Source of the DNA: Pseudomonas mendocina
GTDB taxonomy: Bacteria; Pseudomonadota; Gammaproteobacteria; Pseudomonadales; Pseudomonadaceae
Assembly: GCF_900636545.1 (NCBI RefSeq)
Contig: NZ_LR134290.1
Span: 1,116,001 to 1,180,000, forward strand
Length of the DNA: 64,000 nucleotides
Direction of reading: 5' to 3'
Of this stretch, positions 15,145 through 26,260 are shown piece after piece. Position 1 is the first letter of the stretch. The number at the start of each line of letters is the position of its first letter. The notes beneath the pieces are model-generated. The model was not told the DNA's origin and did no database searches. It saw nothing but the letters and a program-made list of their open reading frames with translations. The translations under genes and the position numbers were made by a program.

Positions 15145-16338
15145 ATGTTCGAACTAGTAGACAACATTCCACAAAGCGCGGTGATCAAGGTCATCGGTGT
15201 CGGTGGTGGCGGCGGTAACGCAGTCAATCACATGGCTGTCAGCAACATCGAGGGTGTCGAGTTCATCTGCGCCAACACCGATGCGCAGGCACTGAAGAAC
15301 ATCGGTGCGCGCACCGTGCTGCAGCTCGGCCCAGGCGTGACCAAGGGGCTGGGTGCTGGCGCCAATCCTGAAGTCGGTCGTCAGGCCGCGCTGGAAGATC
15401 GCGAGCGCATCGCCGAAGTGCTGCAAGGCACCGACATGGTGTTCATCACCACCGGCATGGGTGGTGGTACCGGTACCGGCGCGGCTCCGGTGATCGCCGA
15501 GGTGGCCAAGGAACTGGGCATCCTGACCGTGGCCGTGGTCACCCGTCCGTTCCCGTTCGAAGGCAAGAAGCGCATGGTCATCGCCGATGAAGGCATCCGT
15601 GCGCTGGCCGAGAGCGTCGACTCGCTGATCACCATCCCCAACGAAAAGCTGCTGACCATCCTCGGTAAGGATGCCAGCCTGCTGTCCGCCTTCGCCAAGG
15701 CTGACGACGTGCTGGCCGGTGCCGTGCGCGGTATCTCCGACATCATCAAGCGTCCGGGCATGATCAACGTCGACTTCGCCGACGTGAAGACTGTGATGAG
15801 TGAAATGGGCATGGCCATGATGGGCACTGGCTGCGCCAGCGGTCCGAACCGTGCGCGTGAAGCCACCGAAGCGGCTATCCGCAACCCGCTGCTGGAAGAC
15901 GTCAACCTGCAGGGCGCTCGCGGCATCCTGGTGAACATCACTGCCGGTCCGGACCTGTCCCTGGGCGAGTACTCCGACGTGGGTAGCATCATCGAGCAGT
16001 TCGCTTCCGAGCAGGCCACCGTCAAGGTCGGCACCGTGATCGATGCCGATATGCGTGATGAGCTGCACGTTACCGTGGTCGCCACCGGCCTTGGTGCGCG
16101 CATGGAAAAACCGGTCAAGGTGGTCGATAACACTGTGCAGGTCGCCGTCAGCCAGCCGGTCGCCCAGCAGCCCGCCGCGCAGCCGCGTAGCGAGCAGTCG
16201 GTCAACTACAAGGACTACGAGCGTCCGACCGTACAGCGTCAGAGCCACAGCGGCGCGGCCACTGCAGCCAAGCTCAATACCCAGGACGATCTGGATTACC
16301 TGGATATTCCTGCTTTCCTGCGTCGCCAGGCTGATTGA
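15145..16338 (+). CDS. ftsZ: Cell division protein FtsZ
   Basis: Tubulin homologue that forms the Z-ring. The GTP-binding tubulin signature GGGTGTG is at residues 106-112 and the T7 synergy loop contains NVDFADVKTVM. The C-terminal peptide DYLDIPAFLRRQ is the docking site for FtsA and ZipA. The linker between about residues 320 and 380 is glutamine- and alanine-rich. A very strong ribosome binding site (AAGGAAGGAGAGG) upstream agrees with the high FtsZ demand. Confidence 0.98.
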   Translation: MFELVDNIPQSAVIKVIGVGGGGGNAVNHMAVSNIEGVEFICANTDAQALKNIGARTVLQLGPGVTKGLGAGANPEVGRQAALEDRERIAEVLQGTDMVFITTGMGGGTGTGAAPVIAEVAKELGILTVAVVTRPFPFEGKKRMVIADEGIRALAESVDSLITIPNEKLLTILGKDASLLSAFAKADDVLAGAVRGISDIIKRPGMINVDFADVKTVMSEMGMAMMGTGCASGPNRAREATEAAIRNPLLEDVNLQGARGILVNITAGPDLSLGEYSDVGSIIEQFASEQATVKVGTVIDADMRDELHVTVVATGLGARMEKPVKVVDNTVQVAVSQPVAQQPAAQPRSEQSVNYKDYERPTVQRQSHSGAATAAKLNTQDDLDYLDIPAFLRRQAD

Positions 16339-16389
16339 TGGAATTTATCAGGAGTATATGGGTGATTGGTGTTCAGCAAAGGTCGGTTC

Positions 16390-16398
16390 TGCTATCAT
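16390..16398 (+). promoter_or_regulatory. Candidate extended -10 element upstream of lpxC
   Basis: TGCTATCAT, an extended -10 (TG-n-TATCAT), lies about 52 bases before the lpxC ATG in the ftsZ-lpxC gap. No convincing -35 hexamer is found at 17 bases, which extended -10 promoters can tolerate. Prediction only. Confidence 0.35.
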
Positions 16399-16431
16399 TC
16401 CCGACCATTGTTGAAAACAGTTCGCAACTAG

Positions 16432-17361
<930 letters not shown>

Positions 17362-17386
17362 ACCTACTCTCTTTCCAGCTTTATTT

Positions 17387-17413
17387 GAGGCCGCCTTCGG
17401 GTGGCCTTTTTTA
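17387..17413 (+). terminator. Rho-independent terminator of the dcw-lpxC block
   Basis: The stem GGCCGCC/GGTGGCC with a TTCG tetraloop is followed by a run of six T. It lies 26 bases after the lpxC stop. Confidence 0.85.
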
Positions 17414-17442
17414 TGGTTCTTCGCTTTTTGCGGAGGGATACG

Positions 17443-17916
17443 TTTGCCACCGGACTGGCAAATAAATGTGTGCTTTCGGTATTGGCACTATCCATTGGCG
17501 CGTCGCCTGATCTGATAGGTTTCGCCCCTTACGGGCGAGTCACTTGATTCGTTGCGCTCACCCTTCGGGCCAGCCTGCGGCTGTTACTTCGCTGCGCTTC
17601 GTAGCTCTTGCTTGCCCAAGAGAAAGTAACCAAAGAGAAGGGCACCCCGCCATCCGGCCCCGGCTGCGCCGGGGTTCCCTCGTTCCATCACTGCTCGAGG
17701 GGCCGCTGCGAAGGGCCATCCCTGGCCCATCGCAGCTCTCGCGACATCCATGTCGCTCAACCCCTTACGCAGCGATTCCACTCGGCCTCCTGAAGGGGGC
17801 TTGTGCGTCGTCTGTGAGATCGCGCTTCAAGAGCAAAAGCCAAACGCTCAGCGCACGCGGTAATAGTGATAAGTCAGTAAGCGATACGCACACAAACTTG
17901 CCAGTCTTGTGGCAAG
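17443..17916. repeat. MITE-like repeat element with hairpin inverted ends
   Basis: This fills most of the 640-base gap between lpxC and dciA. The left end at 17443-17462 is an imperfect palindrome with arms TTTGCCA/TGGCAAA. The right end at 17897-17916, read on the other strand, is nearly the same sequence with arms CTTGCCA/TGGCAAG. The similarity continues inward to a shared TGTGTGC. The interior (about 17530-17800) is rich in short GC hairpins and contains the GCAAGAAAGTAACC-like stretch that I recall from intergenic repeats of pseudomonads. No transposase and no convincing gene is present, and no clear target duplication is visible. Naming it a nonautonomous element is inference. Confidence 0.6.
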
Positions 17917-17974
17917 CCGAATAATCGTCGGGGAATTTCTGGCGCTATTTACCTGGCGAGTGCGGCGAGGTGAG

Positions 17975-18001
17975 GCACGCCGACGAACGGAGCAGGCGTG
18001 C
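17975..18001 (-). terminator. Possible dciA terminator hairpin
   Basis: The inverted repeat GCACGCC/GGCGTGC with a 13-base loop starts at the dciA stop codon. It lacks a T-tract on the minus strand, so it may only protect the 3' end. Confidence 0.3.
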
Positions 18002-18456
18002 TATTCGCCTTTCTGTGTATGGCTGGCCAGACGCTCCAATGCGGCGCGCAGCCTGGGGTCGCTGATACCTTCGGCGGTCGCTTGGATGCTTTGTGCGGCG
18101 CTATTGGACAAGTGCAGGGTGCGACCGGTTCCACGATTCTGCCCCCCTTGAGGTTGCACCTTGAACAGGATTTTCGTTAAGGTCGCGAATTCTTCGAGTG
18201 CCTGTAGTTGTCGTTGCAGTCTTCTTTGCTGATAACGCAGGCGTGTTGCCCAGTGGCCATCGGTCACGATCAATAGCAGACAGCCTTCACGCCAGGACGC
18301 TACATGACAGTGTTCCCGGGCCGCGGGCTGTAGCTGGCTTTCGACAAGACGCTGCAGGTGGGTAAGGCGTTGCGCCTGACCGAACAGCGCTTTCAGGGGC
18401 TTGGCTTCGCGTAACAGCTTAGCGGGTGCCTGGGCCGGCAAGGGACGAAACGTCAT
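18001..18456 (-). CDS. dciA: DciA-like replicative helicase loader (DUF721)
   Basis: A 151-residue protein of the DUF721 family, the ancestral bacterial loader of DnaB helicase where phage-derived DnaC is absent. The KH-like core is recognisable around HCHVASWREGCLLLIVTDGHWATRLRYQQ. The C-terminal third is polar and low in complexity, as is common in DciA. It is transcribed away from the M23 peptidase gene, with 78 bases between the two starts. This neighbourhood (lpxC, dciA, M23, secA) is the usual Pseudomonas one. The family call is from pattern recognition of the sequence. Confidence 0.8.
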   Translation of the reverse strand: MTFRPLPAQAPAKLLREAKPLKALFGQAQRLTHLQRLVESQLQPAAREHCHVASWREGCLLLIVTDGHWATRLRYQQRRLQRQLQALEEFATLTKILFKVQPQGGQNRGTGRTLHLSNSAAQSIQATAEGISDPRLRAALERLASHTQKGE

Positions 18457-18534
18457 GGCAGGAGGCCTTTGGTTGCAGAGTCGTCATGGTAGCAGAGCGT
18501 GCTGCCGGCCTGCGTTCTGCGAAATGGGGAAACC

Positions 18535-19455
18535 ATGCATATCATTCTGCTCAACAGTCGTCATGGTTCGGCGCGAACGATCCATCTAAACCTGCGCTGG
18601 TTGCTGCTATCGGTTGTCCTGTTGCTGGTCCTGAGCCTTGGCGCCGGTGCCGCGTTGGGTGCCAAGTGGCTGACAGCCGAACCGGTGGTCGACGCCTCGC
18701 TGGCCAAGGCACTCGATCAGCAACGCGAGCAGGTTGGCGCCGTGCGTCAGGATGCTCAGCGTCAGCTCGATGCATTCGCTGTGCACGTCGCCGAGTTGCA
18801 GGCGCGCCTTACCCGGCTCGATGCTCTGGGCGAGCGCCTCACGGAGTTGGCGGAGCTGGATGCCGGTGAATTCGACTTCTCCCTGAGCGTTGGCCAGGGC
18901 GGTGCGGAAGATGCGTTGGGTGTTTCGGCTTATGCACCACCGCCTTTCATGAACGCGCTGGATGAACTCGCCCTGCGTGTCGAAAGCCGCGAGCAGCAAC
19001 TGGAAGTACTGGAGCAACTGCTTGGCGAACGTCGCTTGAGCGAGGCCGAAACCCTTTCCGGTCGCCCGGTTTTACAAGGTTATGTGTCATCACCGTTCGG
19101 CCGGCGTGTACACCCGCTGACCGGGCGCGCCAGTGTGCACAAGGGCATGGATTTCGCCGCCAAGCCCGGTAGCGATGTGGTTTCCGTGGCCGCAGGCGTA
19201 GTGACCTTCTCCGGCAAGAAGAGCGGTTACGGCAATACCGTGGAAATCAGCCACGCCGATGGCTACGTCACGCTCTACGCCCACAACCAGAGCAACACCG
19301 TGCAGATCGGTGACCTGGTGCAGCGTGGCCAGACCATCGCCAGGGTAGGTCGTACTGGACGTTCCACCGGTTATCACGTGCATTTCGAAGTCAGCAAGGA
19401 TGGCCGTCAGGTCAATCCCGCGCTGTACATTGCGCGTGCCAATGGCGTCGAGTAA
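18535..19455 (+). CDS. M23 family metallopeptidase, membrane-anchored
   Basis: A 306-residue murein-hydrolase-type protein. It has a short cytoplasmic N-terminus, one membrane helix at about residues 22-42 (LLLSVVLLLVLSLGAGAALG), a coiled-coil region to about residue 165, then a LytM/M23 domain. Zinc-site motifs are visible as HKGMDF and YHVHFEV, so it may be an active endopeptidase rather than an EnvC-like regulator. The start is ATG 18535, preceded by GGGGA; upstream in-frame codons lack a binding site. It is next to secA and opposite dciA. The substrate cannot be told from the sequence. Confidence 0.85.
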   Translation: MHIILLNSRHGSARTIHLNLRWLLLSVVLLLVLSLGAGAALGAKWLTAEPVVDASLAKALDQQREQVGAVRQDAQRQLDAFAVHVAELQARLTRLDALGERLTELAELDAGEFDFSLSVGQGGAEDALGVSAYAPPPFMNALDELALRVESREQQLEVLEQLLGERRLSEAETLSGRPVLQGYVSSPFGRRVHPLTGRASVHKGMDFAAKPGSDVVSVAAGVVTFSGKKSGYGNTVEISHADGYVTLYAHNQSNTVQIGDLVQRGQTIARVGRTGRSTGYHVHFEVSKDGRQVNPALYIARANGVE

Positions 19456-19695
19456 GCATGCCGCTTTCGCGCTGCCCTTGAATTGCCAGCATGCGACCCT
19501 CATATAACCGTTCACGCCGCGCCCACGGTTTGCCGGGATGCGTGGCTTGCGCCATCACGCGGCAGCAACGGGCTGACAACGTCACTTTCCTCCCTGGGTT
19601 TTCCGGGTAGAATGCCCCCTTCGCCCGCAGCCATGCAGGCTGCCAGGTCGCGATTTGCGCCGACCTCCATCCATTCGCCGGAAGATCCTGTCGAT

Positions 19696-22431
<2,736 letters not shown>

Positions 22432-22494
22432 TCACCGGCCCGTTTGGGACTCTTGCAGTAGCGGGCGCTTCGGCTATGCTGCCAGCGCCCTGAC

Positions 22495-22529
22495 AACGCC
22501 GCGAACGGCTCAGCCGCTCGCGGCGTTTT
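22495..22529 (+). terminator. Terminator after secA
   Basis: The long stem AACGCCGCGA/TCGCGGCGTT, which has an inner GGCT/AGCC pairing, ends in TTTT. It lies about 65 bases after the secA stop. Confidence 0.8.
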
Positions 22530-22583
22530 ACCATCTCATTTGGTCGCCGAAGCGATCACCGTATATCTGAAGGAGCGCATCTC

Positions 22584-23801
22584 ATGGCTGTTGGTCTTGG
22601 CCCGCTGTCTACCCTGCACCCGGTTCCTGGTTTCGAGTTGGGCATCGCCTCGGCCGGCATCAAGCGCCCCGGTCGCAAGGACGTGGTGGTGATGCGCTGT
22701 GCCGAGGGCTCGCGTATCGCCGGGGTGACCACCACCAATGCCTTCTGCGCAGCTCCGGTGTTGATCACCCGCGAGCGTCTGGGCGGCGAGGTGCGCTATC
22801 TGCTGACCAATACCGGCAACGCCAACGCCGGTACCGGTGCCGACGGCCTGGCTCGTGCGCGCCGCGCCTGTGCCCGCTTGGCCGAGCTGGCCGGCGTGGC
22901 CGAAAGTGCCGTGCTGCCGTTCTCCACAGGAGTGATCGGTGAGCCGTTGCCAGTGGAGAAGATCGAGTCCGCGTTGCAGGCTGCGCTGGATGACCTCAAG
23001 GCCGACAACTGGGAAGCTGCCGCCACCGGCATCATGACCACCGACACCCTGCCCAAGGGCGCCAGCCGTCAGTTCCAGCATGACGGCGTGACCATCACCG
23101 TCACCGGCATCTCCAAGGGCGCTGGCATGATTCGTCCGAACATGGCCACCATGCTCGGCTACATCGCCACTGACGCCAAGGTCGCCCAAGGTGTGCTGCA
23201 GGATCTGGTGCGCGACGCGGCGAACAAATCGTTCAACCGCATCACCATCGACGGCGATACCTCCACCAACGACTGCTGCATGCTGATCGCTACCGGCCAG
23301 GCCGCACTGCCTGAGATCGGCGAAGCCTCTGGTGAGCTGTTCACCAAGCTCAAGCAGGCGGTGTTCGACGTCTTCATGGAAGTGGCGCAGGCCATCGTGC
23401 GTGACGGCGAAGGTGCGACCAAGTTCGTCACCGTGCAGGTCAACGGGGGTGGCACCCATCAGGAGTGCCTGGACGTCGCCTACGCCGTGGCCCATTCGCC
23501 ACTGATCAAGACCGCGCTGTTCGCCTCCGACCCGAACTGGGGGCGCATCCTCGCGGCTGTCGGCTATGCCGGTGTGTCACAGCTGGACGTAAGCAAGATC
23601 GATGTATTCCTCGGTGAGGTCTGCATCGCCAGCAAGGGCTGCCGTGCGACTACCTACACCGAAGAGCAAGGCGCAGCGGTGATGGCCCGTGAGGAGATCA
23701 CCATCCGCATCGAACTGGGGCGCGGTGCCTGTAGCGAGATCATCTGGACCACCGATCTGTCCCACGAGTACGTCAAGATCAACGCCGAATACCGCACCTG
23801 A
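22584..23801 (+). CDS. argJ: Bifunctional glutamate N-acetyltransferase/amino-acid acetyltransferase ArgJ
   Basis: Ornithine acetyltransferase of the cyclic arginine pathway; it moves acetyl from N-acetylornithine to glutamate and may also use acetyl-CoA. It is an Ntn-hydrolase made as one chain that cleaves itself before the nucleophile threonine. The cleavage segment [13 protein letters not shown] is intact with Thr189 as the new N-terminus. 405 residues is typical. It stands alone between terminators with its own ribosome binding site (GAAGGAG). Confidence 0.96.
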   Translation: MAVGLGPLSTLHPVPGFELGIASAGIKRPGRKDVVVMRCAEGSRIAGVTTTNAFCAAPVLITRERLGGEVRYLLTNTGNANAGTGADGLARARRACARLAELAGVAESAVLPFSTGVIGEPLPVEKIESALQAALDDLKADNWEAAATGIMTTDTLPKGASRQFQHDGVTITVTGISKGAGMIRPNMATMLGYIATDAKVAQGVLQDLVRDAANKSFNRITIDGDTSTNDCCMLIATGQAALPEIGEASGELFTKLKQAVFDVFMEVAQAIVRDGEGATKFVTVQVNGGGTHQECLDVAYAVAHSPLIKTALFASDPNWGRILAAVGYAGVSQLDVSKIDVFLGEVCIASKGCRATTYTEEQGAAVMAREEITIRIELGRGACSEIIWTTDLSHEYVKINAEYRT

Positions 23802-23820
23802 TCAGTCTCGGCCGTATATT

Positions 23821-23858
23821 ATTCCCGCGCCTCATGACCTCATGACGCGCGGGAATTT
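23821..23858 (+). terminator. Hairpin after argJ
   Basis: A perfect 10-base stem ATTCCCGCGC/GCGCGGGAAT encloses a 16-base loop made of a direct repeat (CTCATGAC twice). Only three T follow, so termination may be weak. Confidence 0.55.
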
Positions 23859-23915
23859 GCTATTCGGTGGTCGGGCTTTTAACGTCGAGCGACTTCATTC
23901 CCGAGGACACGCGAG

Positions 23916-24548
23916 ATGGCACTGCAACTGGTGGTTGGCGACAAGAACTATTCCTCCTGGTCTCTGCGTGCGGCGCTCGCGGTCGATCTGGCCGGTGCCG
24001 ACTGCGCAGAGCTGCGGGTGCGTTTGTTTCAGCCTGATAGCCGCGCACAACTGTTGCGCTATTCGCCCACCGGCAAGGTGCCGGTTCTGCTGACCGAGCG
24101 GGGGGCGGTGTGGGATTCCCTGGCGATTGCCGAGTACCTGGCCGAGTGTTATCCCGAGGCGCAGCTGTGGCCGCAGGAGCGTCAGGCCCGCGCCTTGGCG
24201 CGCAGTATCTGTGCGGAAATGCACAGCGGCTTTACGGCGCTGCGCAGTCATCTACCCATGGATCTGGCCCGGGACAAGGCGCTGGCCGAGCTGCCTGACG
24301 AGGCGCAGGCCGATATCGACCGCATCTGCGCGATCTGGGCCGGCTGCCGCGAGCGATACGCCAGTACCGGCAACTACCTGTTCGGCCAGGTCAGTATCGC
24401 CGATGCCTTCTACGCACCGGTCGCCGCGCGACTGCGCAGCTATCGTGTGGCGCTACCGACAGCAGCTGCGGCTTATGTCGAAACCATCTATCGCTGGCCG
24501 GCGTTCCAACGCTGGTATCAGGCAGCATTGCAGGAGGTAAAGGGGTGA
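23916..24548 (+). CDS. Glutathione S-transferase family protein
   Basis: 210 residues with a thioredoxin-like N-terminal domain (MALQLVVGDKNYSSWSLRAALAV). The SSWSLR segment holds the likely catalytic serine region. TGKVPVL and the cis-proline are followed by WDSLAIAEYLAE for glutathione binding, and the C-terminal domain is helical. It belongs to the serine-type bacterial GSTs that include maleylacetoacetate isomerase-like and YfcF-like forms; the substrate is unknown. Its stop overlaps the GTG start of the next gene (GTGA), so the two are coupled. Confidence 0.85.
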   Translation: MALQLVVGDKNYSSWSLRAALAVDLAGADCAELRVRLFQPDSRAQLLRYSPTGKVPVLLTERGAVWDSLAIAEYLAECYPEAQLWPQERQARALARSICAEMHSGFTALRSHLPMDLARDKALAELPDEAQADIDRICAIWAGCRERYASTGNYLFGQVSIADAFYAPVAARLRSYRVALPTAAAAYVETIYRWPAFQRWYQAALQEVKG

Positions 24549-25483
24549 AGCGTGTTCATGTCGCCGCAGCGGTGATTCGGGGTGTCGATGGACGCATCCT
24601 GATTGCCAAGCGCCCGCAGGATAAGCACCAGGGTGGTCTGTGGGAGTTTCCCGGCGGCAAGGTGGAAGAGGGCGAGGCAGTGCGCGTCGCCCTCGACCGT
24701 GAGTTGCAGGAAGAGCTTGGCATCCGTCCGCAAGCGGCGCGTGCGCTGATTCAGATTCGCCACGATTACCCGGACAAGCAGGTGTTGCTGGACGTCTGGG
24801 AAGTCTTGACCTTCAGCGGTGAGCCACATGGCGCAGAAGGCCAGCCGCTGGCCTGGGTCAGCGAGCGGCAACTTCCGGAGTACGAGTTTCCCGCTGCCAA
24901 CAAGCCCATAGTCGCCGCCGCGCGCCTGCCAGATCGTTACCTGATCACCCCGGACGGCCTGGAACCGAGCGAGCTGCTGGCCGGCATCCGCAGTGCCCTG
25001 GCGCAGGGTGTCCGGTTGATTCAGCTGCGTGCGCCGAACATGTTCGACCCGCAGTACCGCGACCTGGCTGTCGACGTGCAGGGCCTGTGCGCCGGCAAGG
25101 CGCAACTGATGCTCAAGGGACCGCTGGAATGGCTGGGCGACTTTCCGGCGGCAGGCTGGCACCTGACTGCCGAGCAGTTGCGCAAGCATGCCGCTGGCGG
25201 CCGGCCTTTCCCGGAGCATCGCTGGCTGGCAGCCTCCTGCCACAGTGCCGAGGAGCTGGCGTTGGCAGCGCAGATGGGTGTGGATTTCGTCACCCTGTCG
25301 CCGGTGCAGGCGACCGCAACGCATCCCGAAGCACTGCCGCTGGGTTGGGAGGCAGCAAGCGAGATGCTGACCCATTTCAACCTGCCGGCTTACCTGTTGG
25401 GCGGTATCGGCCCGGCCGATATCGAGCGCGCCTGGCAGATTGGCGCCCAGGGCGTTGCGGGCATCCGCGCATTCTGGCCGTAG
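24545..25483 (+). CDS. Nudix hydrolase fused to a thiamine phosphate synthase-like domain
   Basis: 312 residues in two domains. The N-terminal half is a MutT-like Nudix hydrolase with a complete Nudix box at residues 38-60 (GKVEEGE, then RELQEELGI), expected to sanitise 8-oxo-dGTP. The C-terminal half, from about residue 130, resembles the TIM-barrel ThiE/TenI fold (RYLITPDG, GVRLIQLRAP, LLGGIGPADIERAW). This fusion is known in Pseudomonas and relatives, and whether the second domain is catalytic is unclear. The GTG start overlaps the GST stop. The TAG stop lies inside a repeat sequence (GTAGGGCG). Confidence 0.85.
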   Translation: MKRVHVAAAVIRGVDGRILIAKRPQDKHQGGLWEFPGGKVEEGEAVRVALDRELQEELGIRPQAARALIQIRHDYPDKQVLLDVWEVLTFSGEPHGAEGQPLAWVSERQLPEYEFPAANKPIVAAARLPDRYLITPDGLEPSELLAGIRSALAQGVRLIQLRAPNMFDPQYRDLAVDVQGLCAGKAQLMLKGPLEWLGDFPAAGWHLTAEQLRKHAAGGRPFPEHRWLAASCHSAEELALAAQMGVDFVTLSPVQATATHPEALPLGWEAASEMLTHFNLPAYLLGGIGPADIERAWQIGAQGVAGIRAFWP

Positions 25484-25578
25484 GGCGGACTCAGGAGCCT
25501 AGGCGAACAGTCCGCCGGTGGCTCTGCAACCCATCATCGTATTCCAGAATGGCGTACTGCTCCGCGAGTACGCCCTAC
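25480..25578. repeat. Palindromic GTAGGGCG-type intergenic repeat
   Basis: GTAGGGCG at 25480-25487 and its complement CGCCCTAC at 25571-25578 bracket about 99 bases. Just inside the right end is a perfect hairpin, GGCGTACT/AGTACGCC (25551-25574). Similar ends recur at 38963-39025. Confidence 0.6.
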
Positions 25579-25597
25579 GACCCTGTATGCACGGTCG

Positions 25598-25619
25598 GTA
25601 GGAGCGGATTTATCCGCGA
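25598..25619. repeat. REP element
   Basis: GTAGGAGCGGATTTATCCGC has the GTAGGAGCGG head and GCGG/CCGC stem typical of Pseudomonas REP sequences. Related copies occur near 48328 and 58937. Confidence 0.7.
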
Positions 25620-25681
25620 AGAGCGGATGGCGCCGAGTCTGCGATGACCGCGAATGAATTCGCTATAGGTCTGGCGCACTT

Positions 25682-26257
25682 CTACGGCTTGTCTGCGGCT
25701 TTCCACAGTACTTCGGCCACGCCCTGGCGCCTGGCAATCAGACGGGCAGCCACGAACAGCAGGTCGGATAGGCGATTGACGTAGGCCAGGCCCTCGGCGC
25801 GCAGCGGCTCAACGGCATTGAGATGCTGGCAACGGCGCTCGGCGCTGCGGGCAAAGCTGCGGCAGACATGAGCCTGGGCGATCAGCCTGGAGCCGCCGGG
25901 CAGGATGAAGTTCTCCAACGGCCCGACCTCATCGTTCCAGCGATCGATAACAGCCTCCAGACGTTCGATTTCCTCTGGCTGCAGGGCTTGGTACTCGGGC
26001 ATCGCCAGTTCGCCGCCAAGATCGAACAGGCGATGCTGGCAGGGGCTCAACACCTCGCTGATCTCCTTGAGGCCGGGGCTGGCCGCTGCGGCTTCATCGA
26101 GGCCGGCGAGCAGCAGGCCCAGCTGGCTGTTTAGCGTATCCAGTTCACCGATGGCTTCGATGCGCGGATGGTCCTTGCCGACTCGACGGCCATCGGCGAG
26201 GCCGGTTTCGCCCTTGTCGCCGGTGCGGGTGTAGATCTTCGAAAGGCGAAAGCCCAT
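25682..26257 (-). CDS. Cob(I)yrinic acid a,c-diamide adenosyltransferase, PduO type
   Basis: 191 residues of the PduO/MMAB family, which transfers the 5'-deoxyadenosyl group of ATP to cobalamin. The ATP-binding N-terminus KIYTRTGDKGETGL is at about residues 7-20, and the family segments FILPGGS, RRCQ and YVNRLSDLLF, which form the corrinoid and active-site region, are conserved. It starts three bases after the sensor-kinase stop, so it is probably the last gene of the minus-strand run that begins near 30221. Why a cobalamin enzyme accompanies a signalling pair is not evident. Confidence 0.9.
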   Translation of the reverse strand: MGFRLSKIYTRTGDKGETGLADGRRVGKDHPRIEAIGELDTLNSQLGLLLAGLDEAAAASPGLKEISEVLSPCQHRLFDLGGELAMPEYQALQPEEIERLEAVIDRWNDEVGPLENFILPGGSRLIAQAHVCRSFARSAERRCQHLNAVEPLRAEGLAYVNRLSDLLFVAARLIARRQGVAEVLWKAADKP

Positions 26258-26260
26258 GGT

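Noticed and set aside
17544..17924. Plus-strand open frame of 126 codons in the lpxC-dciA gap, and shorter ones on both strands
   Set aside because: They lie inside the repeat element and its hairpins; such frames are produced by the repeat itself and have no ribosome site or domain.
19456..19695. Possible SecM-like arrest peptide upstream of secA
   Set aside because: No signal peptide or FxxxxWIxxxxGIRAGP-like arrest motif is seen in any frame.
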